Translations under genes and position numbers: made by a program
Origin: RGIG8748 sp045606045
Lineage (GTDB): Bacteria; Bacillota; Clostridia; UMGS1810
NCBI GenBank assembly: GCA_045606045.1
Contig: JAZURE010000020.1
Coordinates: forward strand, 1-44,343
Length of the DNA: 44,343 nt
Direction: 5' to 3'
Shown here: piece after piece, positions 34,325-41,819 of the stretch
Numbering within the stretch: the first letter of the stretch is position 1
Layout: each line of letters starts with the position of its first letter
The notes under the pieces: generated by a model
What the model saw: the letters and a program-made list of their open reading frames with translations, nothing else
Database searches by the model: none
Told to the model about the DNA's origin: nothing

Positions 34325-34363
34325 AAAACCTTGTAATTACAATGATTACAAGGTTTTTTTTTT
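34325..34363 (+). terminator. Intrinsic terminator after tRNA-Lys
   Basis: AAAACCTTGTAAT (34325-34337) pairs with ATTACAAGGTTTT (34345-34357), followed by a run of T to 34363. It ends the tRNA transcript and is likely at or just past the phage-host junction. Confidence 0.88.
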
Positions 34364-34440
34364 GTATCAACCTTGCTTCCAAATGCAAAAAACTACATAA
34401 AAAAGCATGAAAATGCATTTGTTTGGGTGTCAAAAAGGTG

Positions 34441-35481
34441 TCAAAATTCCGAAAGAAACGCATTTATCTTATTTACATTCTTTTCGGTTACATCTTTTGA
34501 GAATTCTGTGTAGATATTCATTGTAGTAGATATGTCAGCATGTCCCAATAATCCTTGGGCGGTTTTTGCATCAACACCTGCACGATATAAAATTTTTGCA
34601 TATGTGTGTCTAAGTTGATGTTGGGTAATATCCATACCAAGGGTATTAACTAAATTTTTCCACTTTTTAAAGATTTGTGTTTTAGATAGGGGAGTTTTTC
34701 CACCGAAAAGGTATTCGCCTTTTTTGGTGGCTTTTTTTAGCTTTGTGATGGGTTCATATAATACATCAAGTATGGGGATGGTTCTCATTCCGTTTTCGGT
34801 TTTAGTTTGAGGTTTTACTTTTGCAGTATTTCCTTCAAATTCTACGGATTTATTTACGGTAATCGTTCGGCTTTCTAAATTTATATCTTCTCCAGTGAGT
34901 GCAAGAAGTTCCCCGCGACGAAGACCTGTATAAAGAAGTATAAAAGCATATATATCAAAATCTACATCAAGATTTTTTGTAATTGTATCAATGTCGCCAT
35001 CTGATGCTGCGTGGCGCTTTTGTTGCTTTGCTTGTTTGGGAACGCGTACCACAGAGGCTGAATTTTGGACTTTAATGCCATTTAGCATTGCGTAGTTTGT
35101 AATGAGTCCATAAACTATCTTAACCTTGGAAATGGAAGATTTTGAGTAGTTCTCCATAAGCATATCATTAAATAGTTTCTGTATTTCGTAAGGCTCTATT
35201 TCTTCTATATACCTATCATGAAACCTTGCAAGATGTTTATATGCTATTTTGTAGCACTCTATTGTTTTATAGGATACGGTATTCTCTTTTTCTTCGATCA
35301 TTCTTTCGAAGAGCTTACTTAGTTTATGTTTTTTTTCATGAGAAATGAATTTGTATTCCGTTATTTGATTGTCTATGTCCTTTTTTGCTTTTCTTTCTGT
35401 ATCTTCCGACGAGTAAAAGTATACCGTTTTGCCATCAATACTCATTTTGTGACAGAATCGTCCATCTTTTCGTTTATACAT
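34441..35481 (-). CDS. int: Prophage tyrosine recombinase/integrase
   Basis: A 346-residue phage integrase. A short arm-binding region (about 1-45) and SAM-like core-binding domain (about 50-145, ECYKIAYKHLARFHDR) precede the catalytic domain. Catalytic residues are present: R188 (TGLRRGE), R291 in HQLRHTYA (H288), H314 (LLGHADI) and nucleophile Y324 (MNIYTEF). It would integrate and, with a directionality factor, excise the prophage at tRNA-Lys. Confidence 0.95.
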   Translation of the reverse strand: MYKRKDGRFCHKMSIDGKTVYFYSSEDTERKAKKDIDNQITEYKFISHEKKHKLSKLFERMIEEKENTVSYKTIECYKIAYKHLARFHDRYIEEIEPYEIQKLFNDMLMENYSKSSISKVKIVYGLITNYAMLNGIKVQNSASVVRVPKQAKQQKRHAASDGDIDTITKNLDVDFDIYAFILLYTGLRRGELLALTGEDINLESRTITVNKSVEFEGNTAKVKPQTKTENGMRTIPILDVLYEPITKLKKATKKGEYLFGGKTPLSKTQIFKKWKNLVNTLGMDITQHQLRHTYAKILYRAGVDAKTAQGLLGHADISTTMNIYTEFSKDVTEKNVNKINAFLSEF

Positions 35482-35562
35482 AATTCGTTTTACCTCTTGA
35501 TTTTATGCAAAATTTTAAATACAATATAATTGTGGGGTTATTTTTAGTGTTCTTACTCCACA

Positions 35563-35602
35563 TAAAAAGACCGAGACGCGCCGATGCAGCTCGGTCTTTT
35601 TC
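35563..35602. terminator. Terminator between integrase and lysogeny block
   Basis: AAAAAGACCGAG (35564-35575) pairs with CTCGGTCTTTTT (35590-35601), with A and T runs at both ends, so it can act on either strand. It lies downstream of the leftward membrane-protein gene and separates it from the integrase. Confidence 0.8.
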
Positions 35603-35604
35603 TT

Positions 35605-36009
35605 TTATGGCATACACCGTGAACAAGGCCCGTAGCCTTCTTCTTTGGCTTCTTTTTGTGATAAAGTAAGCTTACTCCCATTAATGTAGTCGCAAGACTT
35701 GTGGTGATATTTTGTACCTGAGGGAGTTATGTAGACTGTTGGTGAGCCATCCGGTGAGTAGGGTTGATTGTCCTTGAAGCCTTTTTTGTATGCTATTTTG
35801 TAGCATGATATTCCGGTTATAATACATATAAGCACCGATGCTATCGAGATTGCGATAGAATAATTAAAATATTTTTTTGCCTTTTCTTCGGAGAGGCAGC
35901 TTTCTTTTTTCGGTGGCTTCGATTCCTTTTTTATAGATTCGGTTTGCTCGTCTTCGCCACACGCTTCAAACATTTCGTTAAAACTTAAAATTATATCATC
36001 GTAGTTCAT
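35605..36009 (-). CDS. Membrane-anchored protein with C-terminal Cys/His metal-binding motif
   Basis: A 134-residue protein: an acidic/basic cytoplasmic part (1-47), one membrane helix (about 50-70) and an external tail. The tail reads VYITPSGTKYHHKSC then a TLSQKEAKEEGYGPCSRC end. This resembles the small metal-binding module found at the C-terminus of some secreted nucleases and phage proteins (YH-x2-C, EAx3GYxPCxxC). Three cysteines and the histidines could hold zinc. Function unknown. GGAG ribosome site; last gene of the leftward lysogeny block. Confidence 0.75.
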   Translation of the reverse strand: MNYDDIILSFNEMFEACGEDEQTESIKKESKPPKKESCLSEEKAKKYFNYSIAISIASVLICIITGISCYKIAYKKGFKDNQPYSPDGSPTVYITPSGTKYHHKSCDYINGSKLTLSQKEAKEEGYGPCSRCMP

Positions 36010-36012
36010 TGG

Positions 36013-36279
36013 TTACTCCATTTTGTAAATTATTATTTTATGCTTATAAATATTTTGTTGATACACCTTGTTAAAGGTGTTATTTTTTTGAGCCACAAAT
36101 GCTATACAGATATGTAATGTTATTATACCTGCAAATCGCACGAATCCGCCTTTGACTAACATATGACAGACTGCTCGAACATAATTTGAAAAATCTGGAG
36201 GTACACTTTTTATGATAGTATTCAAGTAATTCCAGTTGGTACTTGAAGTTTCCGGATATACAACTATGAATATTACCAT
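36013..36279 (-). CDS. Hypothetical protein, overlapping-frame ORF
   Basis: An 88-codon frame whose stop lies 3 nt before the start of the 35605-36009 gene. It overlaps the 3' part of the ORF at 36080-36556 in another frame. It contains a hydrophobic segment (GFVRFAGIITLHICIAFVA). It may be a separate small gene or the true C-terminal part of the longer ORF after a frameshift. No family recognised. Confidence 0.3.
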   Translation of the reverse strand: MVIFIVVYPETSSTNWNYLNTIIKSVPPDFSNYVRAVCHMLVKGGFVRFAGIITLHICIAFVAQKNNTFNKVYQQNIYKHKIIIYKME

Positions 36280-36556
36280 TAACGAACGGTTCTTTGATTA
36301 CTTTTTTTGTAACAGTGATATCCCATTCTAAATCGTCAAACATATACATGCGCTCGTTATACTCTTGTGGATACTTTTGTTTAAATGCTTCTTCGAGTAT
36401 AACAATTTGTTCTTCTAATTCTTTTATCCTTCTCAATGGAAAATGTTCAATAAGTTCTATCAGTAAAGCCATAAAGAATATAAAAGGTATACTCAACACA
36501 AGGATTAAGAGGATTGTTATCATGATTTTTAATAATATGATTTTTATTGATATCAC
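36080..36556 (-). CDS. Hypothetical membrane protein of the lysogeny block
   Basis: A 158-codon frame with a strongly hydrophobic N-terminus (about residues 6-36) followed by a charged helical region (RRIKELEEQIVILEEAF). The last 60 residues are Cys/Ser/Tyr-rich and look less protein-like, which is where the 36013-36279 frame opens. The GTG start at 36556 has no good ribosome site; GAGGTG overlaps it instead, so the true start is uncertain. No family recognised; membrane location is the only safe inference. Confidence 0.45.
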   Translation of the reverse strand: MISIKIILLKIMITILLILVLSIPFIFFMALLIELIEHFPLRRIKELEEQIVILEEAFKQKYPQEYNERMYMFDDLEWDITVTKKVIKEPFVNGNIHSCISGNFKYQLELLEYYHKKCTSRFFKLCSSSLSYVSQRRIRAICRYNNITYLYSICGSKK

Positions 36557-36582
36557 CTCAAGTTATATTTTCCATTTATCTT

Positions 36583-36903
36583 TTATCTCCTATATAACAT
36601 AGTCATGATTATATCTATTACATTCGGCAAAAACCTCGCCGCAAATAAAATAAAGTAAATATAAGACAGAGCACTAATAGGAGCGGATATAATCACAACA
36701 AAAGACCATATCCAAATTATAAATTCTATCAATCCTCCTATAAATGGTAGAGAAATAACAACAAAGATGATAATTGCATCAATCCAAAAGGGAAAATCCA
36801 AAACAACAAGAGGTGCAACTGTTATCATAGCAGATATAATAAAATAAAGAATAAATCCAACAGTGCCCAATGTACCTATAAGTTTTTCTTTTAGTCTTTT
36901 CAT
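36583..36903 (-). CDS. Small hydrophobic membrane protein
   Basis: A 106-residue protein starting MKRLKEK at 36903 behind an AAGAAAGAAGTG site. A basic N-terminus is followed by three or four hydrophobic stretches covering most of the chain, ending in LYRR. No family recognised. Sits in the leftward block between repressor and integrase, where temperate phages often carry superinfection-exclusion or other lysogen-expressed genes; that role is only inferred from position. Confidence 0.6.
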   Translation of the reverse strand: MKRLKEKLIGTLGTVGFILYFIISAMITVAPLVVLDFPFWIDAIIIFVVISLPFIGGLIEFIIWIWSFVVIISAPISALSYIYFILFAARFLPNVIDIIMTMLYRR

Positions 36904-37043
36904 AAATAGCACTTCTTTCTTTTTTGTTATAGCAAAAATATAGTTTATTGGCAGTTAAGCAAATTTTCTTCATAAAGCTTATGAACTCTATCTATATAGT
37001 CCTCAGTTAAGTTTAAGTATTCTATGATTCAATAATATTTAAG

Positions 37044-37286
37044 CTACTCAATTTTATCTAGCGATAAAACCCTAATCAAACTTATAGAAATGCCAATAAC
37101 ATATCCCCAAATGTATTTATGCAAATATGTAAATACGAAAAACGAGATAATAACAATAATGGCTGTCCAAAACAAAATCGTAAACAGATTACTTCTTTGT
37201 CTTATGCTACCCACTATTTGACAAAAACCAAATATGCCTAATATCCAAGACAAGTATCCAATTAAAATTAAGATAAAGTAGTACAT
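37044..37286 (-). CDS. Small membrane protein next to the repressor
   Basis: An 80-residue protein with two or three membrane helices (about 3-25, 35-55 and 57-72) ending SLDKIE. A GAGGAGG ribosome site precedes the ATG, and the start lies 10 nt after the repressor stop, so the two genes are probably co-transcribed in the lysogen. No family recognised. Downstream in the same frame lies an open stretch (36945-37043) after two stop codons that could be a lost tail. Confidence 0.65.
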   Translation of the reverse strand: MYYFILILIGYLSWILGIFGFCQIVGSIRQRSNLFTILFWTAIIVIISFFVFTYLHKYIWGYVIGISISLIRVLSLDKIE

Positions 37287-37296
37287 TGTGTCCTCC

Positions 37297-38142
37297 TCAA
37301 AACTTCCTTTTTAGACTCTTAACAAGTCCAATTATTTTAATCCTCTGTACATCGGGACCGTCAAAACGGCGCGGGGGATACATCGGGTTTACAGATTGTA
37401 GCTGAATCCAATCATCACCGTAAACAACTCTTTTGACAACGCCTTCGCAATCATCAACAAGAGCAACGGCAAAATCTCCGCTATCTACAGAGGTTTGTTG
37501 TTGCACAAGAATATAGTCTCCCTCTATAAATATAGGGTACATGCTATCTCCGTGTATCTTTAGATAAAAATACTTTCTATCGGATGTCATATCTGAAATT
37601 TCTGCTGTTTCATAATCTAAAATGTTACTCTCTGCGAACATGCCTTCACCTGCTGCTACAAATCCATATACGGGTATTTTGATGATATTTTTCGAATTAT
37701 AGGGGATTGTTTGTCCCGGGTATGATGGTGTTATTCCCAATAATTCATCTAAAGAAATGTCAAATAAGTCTGCCAATTTTTTTAATCTTGGCACACTATT
37801 GAAGAAATCGCTATAGCCATTGAGCCAAGCTCTAAAAGTAGCATAGTTTGTTTCAAGTGTTTCCTCCAGAGTTGTAAGTTCTATATCTATTACTTTTAAT
37901 AGGTCGCACACTTTTTTGCGTGCGTATTCAATTTCCTTGGATGTAACTTGGTCTCCAAGGAGGTAGTCGATTGAGACAGAGAAAAACTTTGATATTTCTG
38001 GGAGTTTTTTGATATACGAGGTATTGCTTCCATTTTTCCAGTTCGTAAATGCATTTTTGCTGACACCCAAAAAATCAGTCAATTCTTTTTGTGTTTTGTT
38101 TTGCTTTGATAGTAAATCAATAATAATTGCTAAAGTATCCAA
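37297..38142 (-). CDS. Prophage LexA/CI-type self-cleaving repressor with two HTH regions
   Basis: A 281-residue repressor from the TTG at 38142, chosen because AGGAG lies 8 nt upstream; an in-frame TTG at 38175 would add 11 residues. It has an Xre-type HTH (about 5-63, TQKELTDFLGVSKNAFTNW), a second HTH-like region (about 85-138, TNYATFRAWLNG then LADLFDISLDELLG) and a C-terminal S24 peptidase domain. Cleavage would fall at Ala-Gly in FVAAGEG (near 164-165), with catalytic S200 (HGDSMYP) and K237 (GVVKRVV). It should maintain lysogeny and be inactivated by RecA during SOS. Confidence 0.92.
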   Translation of the reverse strand: MDTLAIIIDLLSKQNKTQKELTDFLGVSKNAFTNWKNGSNTSYIKKLPEISKFFSVSIDYLLGDQVTSKEIEYARKKVCDLLKVIDIELTTLEETLETNYATFRAWLNGYSDFFNSVPRLKKLADLFDISLDELLGITPSYPGQTIPYNSKNIIKIPVYGFVAAGEGMFAESNILDYETAEISDMTSDRKYFYLKIHGDSMYPIFIEGDYILVQQQTSVDSGDFAVALVDDCEGVVKRVVYGDDWIQLQSVNPMYPPRRFDGPDVQRIKIIGLVKSLKRKF

Positions 38143-38219
38143 AATATTCACTCCTGTTTTGTGCACACTCAACAAAAGTATCCAAAATGTTCATTTTGAA
38201 GTTGAAAGTATCGTTTTTG
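38132..38219. promoter_or_regulatory. Repeated operator-like sites at the repressor start
   Basis: A 19-bp sequence beginning AAAGTATCCAAAAT occurs at 38132-38150 and 38175-38193 with one mismatch, 43 bp apart (about four helical turns). A third AAAGTATC sits at 38205-38212. The first copy overlaps the chosen TTG start of the repressor. These are good candidates for the phage operators. Confidence 0.6.
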
Positions 38220-38558
38220 TGTGCTACTATATATTTGTACCCCAGATGCAACTATTGATTCGAGTTTGCTTGTTGCATGAAATATGAGGTACTTTGTTCC
38301 TAACAATTTTGGGAACGTGATAGAACTGTCGGGTGTGTTTAATTTTAGGTGGTACTTTTATTTTAATGCATCCGACAGAATTTGTCAACAAAATACACAT
38401 TTTGAGTGATGTCGAAAGGCGTCGATGGCTGATAAGGGTTTAGCCCATTCAGATAAATTTTATTTTTGCTGTGATATGACGAAATTGAGCCGGGTTTTAG
38501 TGTCCGGTAATTTTTTGAAAAGTTGGTTGCAGTTGATTAGCAAAGCGAGGTGAAAACA
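38220..38558. other. Lysogeny switch intergenic region
   Basis: The 416-nt gap between the repressor start and the rightward Xre gene. Besides the AAAGTATC repeats it holds ATGCAAC/GTTGCAT arms (about 38246-38278), GTTCC/GGAAC (about 38297-38317), CTGTCGG/CCGACAG arms about 45 nt apart (about 38327-38377) and a small GGG-TTTA-CCC-type hairpin near 38435-38455. An ATG-initiated 25-codon frame at 38366 has only a distant AGGTGG site. No convincing rightward -35/-10 pair was identified. Confidence 0.5.
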
Positions 38559-38753
38559 ATGGAGACAACAAACAACCTTAAAGAAATCCGAGAGTGCAAG
38601 GGATTAACTCAAGCGCAGCTTGCGGACAGAACCGGGCAGACAATTTCTTCTGTTTGCAGGGTTGAAAAAGGAACTCTGGATTTTCCGGGAAGAGTGTGGA
38701 AGGTAATTGCACGAGTTCTTAATTGTACTATGGATGATTTATTGGGGGTGTAA
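38559..38753 (+). CDS. Xre-family HTH regulator
   Basis: A 64-residue protein made of one Xre/Cro-type HTH domain: LKEIRECKGLTQAQLADRTG with recognition helix QTISSVCRVEKG and the C-terminal MDDLLGV. The ATG at 38559 has GCGAGG 8 nt upstream; a GTG at 38550 is less likely. Divergent from the repressor, it occupies the Cro or early-regulator position. Confidence 0.88.
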   Translation: METTNNLKEIRECKGLTQAQLADRTGQTISSVCRVEKGTLDFPGRVWKVIARVLNCTMDDLLGV

Positions 38754-38756
38754 CAA

Positions 38757-38990
38757 ATGAATAGCGACAAATGGGAGCCGGTTTACAACAGCATAAGGGC
38801 AAAGTATGACAAAGAAGTACTTAATCTCAAGGAAACAGCTGATGTTTTAGGATGTGACCCGAGGACAGTCCGAAAAATAGTAACACCTATCAACAACAAG
38901 TTTGTGCCGGTTGTAGCGTTGGCGATTGCTCTTGTTACAGGCGAGAAACTCGGCAAAGGATGTGGATATGGCATAAGACGTATCAGATAG
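38757..38990 (+). CDS. Small HTH DNA-binding protein (excisionase-like)
   Basis: A 77-residue protein with LNLKETADVLGCDPRTVRKIV (near residues 20-41, in two parts), a MerR/excisionase-like HTH, followed by a hydrophobic stretch and a basic end GYGIRRIR. It starts 3 nt after the Xre stop. It could be an excisionase partner of the integrase or another early regulator. Confidence 0.65.
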   Translation: MNSDKWEPVYNSIRAKYDKEVLNLKETADVLGCDPRTVRKIVTPINNKFVPVVALAIALVTGEKLGKGCGYGIRRIR

Positions 38991-39003
38991 GGAGGTAACA
39001 AAG

Positions 39004-39207
39004 ATGAAATACAAAGTTTGCCCGTTGTGCGATTCAGCTTTGGATTTCGGGGAAAAGTGCGAATGTCAAAATGCAAAGGAGGAAGAAACAAATGAGGTAT
39101 CTGAAAATAATAAACCCTCTGAGATTTCAGAGGGCGGTAATAACGGTTCTTGTGATAATGTGCTTGTTATGCTTCGTGGCCTTGTGCAGCAACTGCGGGA
39201 AGCGTGA
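39004..39207 (+). CDS. Small zinc-ribbon-like phage protein
   Basis: A 67-residue protein whose N-terminus has CPLCDSALDFGEKCEC (6-21), a CxxC and CxC pair able to bind a metal. The remainder is acidic and Asn/Ser-rich and overlaps the following LysM gene by 116 nt in another frame. GGGAGGTAACAAAG precedes the start. Function unknown. Confidence 0.65.
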   Translation: MKYKVCPLCDSALDFGEKCECQNAKEEETNEVSENNKPSEISEGGNNGSCDNVLVMLRGLVQQLREA

Positions 39208-39394
39208 TGCATACGAGGTACATAAGGTAACGGTCTGCAAAGGTGATACTGTTTGGACCATTGCAGACCGATTCAACGGCGAGAATGTAGACATAAGGTA
39301 TGTCATATATACCTTGGAGGAAATAAACGGTCTTGATAACGGTGAGATACATCCCGGAGAGGAGATATATGTTCCTGTTTACATTTCCGAGTAA
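39092..39394 (+). CDS. YneA-like membrane protein with LysM domain
   Basis: A 100-residue protein from ATG 39092, which has AAAGGAGG 9 nt upstream. One N-terminal membrane helix (about 14-34) is followed by an extracytoplasmic LysM-type domain (about 44-97: VTVCKGDTVWTIADRF, IHPGEEIYVPV). This size and architecture match YneA, the SOS-induced division suppressor of Bacillus. In a prophage early region it could delay host septation after induction. The function is inferred from architecture; a general LysM wall-binding protein is the alternative. Its 5' end overlaps the zinc-ribbon gene. Confidence 0.7.
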   Translation: MRYLKIINPLRFQRAVITVLVIMCLLCFVALCSNCGKRDAYEVHKVTVCKGDTVWTIADRFNGENVDIRYVIYTLEEINGLDNGEIHPGEEIYVPVYISE

Positions 39395-39398
39395 AAGG

Positions 39399-39431
39399 GA
39401 AAAGCCCCGGTGCGAACACCGAGACTTTTTC
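39399..39431 (+). terminator. Hairpin after the LysM gene
   Basis: CCGGTG-CGAA-CACCG with mismatched extension AAG/CTT, followed by a T-run (about 39426-39430), 5 nt after the LysM stop. Probably an intrinsic terminator or attenuator within the early region. Confidence 0.6.
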
Positions 39432-39495
39432 AAACCACATATACAGTATAGCACATGAGTAAGAAAAAATCAATAGAAAATTAGGAGAAAAAACA

Positions 39496-39675
39496 ATGGG
39501 GGAAATCCTTTGTGAATGTGCACAGTGTGGACAAGATATATACAAGAAGTATTCCTTTTATAAAGATAATGAGGACAACTACTTCTGCGATAAGGACTGT
39601 GCAGTAGATTTTGCGATAGAATGTCGCGGTATTAAAGAGACAGATTATGAGGGAGAGAGACCATACTATGGGTAA
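39496..39675 (+). CDS. Small Cys-rich phage protein
   Basis: A 59-residue reading frame, MGEILCECAQCGQDIY at the start and CDKDCAVDFAIECRG in the middle, with two Cys pairs able to bind zinc (CxxC and CxxxC). TTAGGAGAAAAAACA gives a ribosome site. Its stop overlaps the recT start by 8 nt, which suggests translational coupling. Function unknown. Confidence 0.65.
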   Translation: MGEILCECAQCGQDIYKKYSFYKDNEDNYFCDKDCAVDFAIECRGIKETDYEGERPYYG

Positions 39676-40783
39676 ATTAACAGTATACAACCAACTCATC
39701 CAAAGCCCGGATGAGTGTCTTAAATCAATACAAAGAGAGATAGGATTAAAAAGCAAGTGTATGCCATTTGCTATAAAGGTAATTGAAGCACTTAAAACTC
39801 TTAGCATCAAAACAGAACAAGACGGATTAAATGCAGCAAACACTCTGATGTCGGGATTACAGACATTGTGGCAGGGCGGTGTGCTTGCTGAGGACTATGA
39901 CAAGATAGACTTTATAAAACGCGGTAATGTGATTGTACCAAGTGCAAGGGTAGAAGCTTTCTTAAGAGCTGCTGCAAGAAAAGGTTACAGAATAACCGAT
40001 ACCATAGTGGCGGTACCTGTAGCCGATGCAGATACTACATACTTCAAGGAAAACTTTTACGAGGGTGATATTGTGTACACTCTTGAGGACAAGCGAATAG
40101 CTCCCGATAGAGCCGTTACGGCAGAGAGAATTCTAAAAGGATATTTCAGCAAGGTAATCTGCAGGCTTGATGTACACGATGTAGATAAGAACAAGCGTGT
40201 TGCGATGAGCGTATGTGAAATGAGCATTGCAGAAATCCTCACCGTTGCATCGGCAAGTGAGCAGGGACTCTATAAATCCTATTGGGAAAAGTATATAGAT
40301 CCCAAATGGGGGAAAAAAAGTAGGAAGGTCATCACAAACGAAATAAACCCCGACAGTTTTTGGAGTAAGTGGACGGGGGAAATGGTAAACAAGACCATAA
40401 TTCGCAGAGCGCTTAAGAGGATAAAGGAAGTGCTTCCCGAATTGCAAGAGGCTATATATGCCTTTGAACAGGAAGAAATAGAGGATATTCCTGTTGTTGA
40501 GCCTGTAATTGATATTCCTATGGCAGAGACGGAACCGAAAGTAGATTTGCATAATCTTACCGAAGAGCAAAAGGCAGACTGTGTAGAGATATACGAACTG
40601 TTTAAGGCTAATCCTAAGCTTGCCGAAGATAAGTTTACAGATATAAAGGAACGCATTGCAAAGGGCGATAAGAGTCAAGAGATAATCAACGATGAATATG
40701 CTTCTCTTGTGGCTTTGCAAAGGTCCAAGAAAAAGTGGGCGGAGATAGGAGGGTACTTTGATGCTAAAGAAAACCAAGCTTAA
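39668..40783 (+). CDS. recT: RecT-family single-strand annealing protein
   Basis: A protein of 371 residues that matches RecT/YqaK-type phage recombinases: an N-terminal KxxAE-like region (LRAAARKGYRIT), the core ICRLDVHDVDKNKRVAMSVCEM and the conserved C-terminal W-x-K-W...MVNKTIIRRALKRIKEVLPE. A charged C-terminal extension (about 280-371) may bind the exonuclease. The ATG at 39668 is chosen over an upstream codon at 39647. It pairs with the YqaJ-type nuclease directly downstream. Confidence 0.82.
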   Translation: MGKLTVYNQLIQSPDECLKSIQREIGLKSKCMPFAIKVIEALKTLSIKTEQDGLNAANTLMSGLQTLWQGGVLAEDYDKIDFIKRGNVIVPSARVEAFLRAAARKGYRITDTIVAVPVADADTTYFKENFYEGDIVYTLEDKRIAPDRAVTAERILKGYFSKVICRLDVHDVDKNKRVAMSVCEMSIAEILTVASASEQGLYKSYWEKYIDPKWGKKSRKVITNEINPDSFWSKWTGEMVNKTIIRRALKRIKEVLPELQEAIYAFEQEEIEDIPVVEPVIDIPMAETEPKVDLHNLTEEQKADCVEIYELFKANPKLAEDKFTDIKERIAKGDKSQEIINDEYASLVALQRSKKKWAEIGGYFDAKENQA

Positions 40784-41819
40784 GCAGGGTACACTTGCAT
40801 GGGAAAAGGCAAGGGCTACAAGAATAGGCGGTAGTGAGATCTTTGATATCGTCCGCTATTATGCTACAGATGAAGAACTGCAGAACTGTGGTATAAATGC
40901 AGAGGATTTTAAGAGTGAGGAACCATATACTACGGCATGGGCTTTGTATCATAAAATCCGAAATGACGGAGTATACAAATCAGAAGCACTTGCGCCCGAA
41001 TATGCGGAGTACGGACATGCAGTAGAGCCTTACGGTGTGTACAAGCTCCAACAGGGCAGGGGCAAAAAGCTAAGAGCCGGTGCTGTGTATGCGGATAGGC
41101 GACTTGTAGCAAGTCTTGATGTTTCGGGCTTTGCGGAAGAGATTGACACAAGGACGCCCTTTGACTACGGGCAGGGGCACCCCAAAGCCGGACATAGATT
41201 TGTGTGTGAGCAAAAATCTATGATGCCTCAGAATGTTAAGAGGGGAGTGCCCTTCAAATACATTGTACAGGCACAGTATCAGATAGAAAAGACGGGTGCA
41301 GACTTCTTCATACTGCAGATAATGGTCCTCAAAGAGGACACTCCGTTTATTCGTGGCAAGATATGTCAGATGTCTAAGCCTAAAAGATACAAGTATCTTG
41401 ATGAAAATATGCGAGTAAAGACAATTTACTTCAAGAGTAACGAACACCTTGGACAACTCATAAACACATGCCTGGAACGATTTTTTGATGCGGTAGATAA
41501 ATGCGAAGAGCCTACGGCATATATAGAGCAGGATTCCAAGCAGAATATCATAAAAAGCATCTACCTTAACAGTGCTTACGACAAAGATAAACGCATTGAT
41601 TATGATTTATCAAAATTTGCTTCGCTCCGTAGTGAGTGCGAGAATGCAGACAATAAGTTGCGTGAAGAACTTCAAAAGATTGTGGAAGCTGCCAAGGAAA
41701 ATAATGCGGTGATGTTCGATAGCGGAAATGGATTGACTGCAAAGTTTGACAAGATAGGCAGATTCCTAATTAAAGTACCGGAGGATTGGGACAATGAAAC
41801 TTCGACCTTATCAGCATAA
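40761..41819 (+). CDS. YqaJ/lambda-exonuclease-type nuclease
   Basis: A 352-residue PD-(D/E)XK nuclease of the YqaJ viral recombinase type. RATRIGGSEIFDIV near the N-terminus is the family block, and putative catalytic residues are Glu in EYGHAVEPYG, Asp in LVASLDVSG and the ExK of CEQKS. It would resect double-stranded ends 5' to 3' and load RecT. ATG 40761 has GGAGGG upstream and overlaps the recT end. The C-terminal third is helical and unassigned. Confidence 0.83.
   Translation: MLKKTKLKQGTLAWEKARATRIGGSEIFDIVRYYATDEELQNCGINAEDFKSEEPYTTAWALYHKIRNDGVYKSEALAPEYAEYGHAVEPYGVYKLQQGRGKKLRAGAVYADRRLVASLDVSGFAEEIDTRTPFDYGQGHPKAGHRFVCEQKSMMPQNVKRGVPFKYIVQAQYQIEKTGADFFILQIMVLKEDTPFIRGKICQMSKPKRYKYLDENMRVKTIYFKSNEHLGQLINTCLERFFDAVDKCEEPTAYIEQDSKQNIIKSIYLNSAYDKDKRIDYDLSKFASLRSECENADNKLREELQKIVEAAKENNAVMFDSGNGLTAKFDKIGRFLIKVPEDWDNETSTLSA

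Noticed and set aside
34244..34443. CRISPR-like or repeat array near the tRNA
   Set aside because: The short repeats are only the tRNA arms and the terminator hairpin; no regularly spaced repeat exists in the window.
38366..38443. 25-codon ATG frame in the lysogeny switch
   Set aside because: The nearest purine-rich site (AGGTGG) is about 13 nt away and the length could arise by chance.
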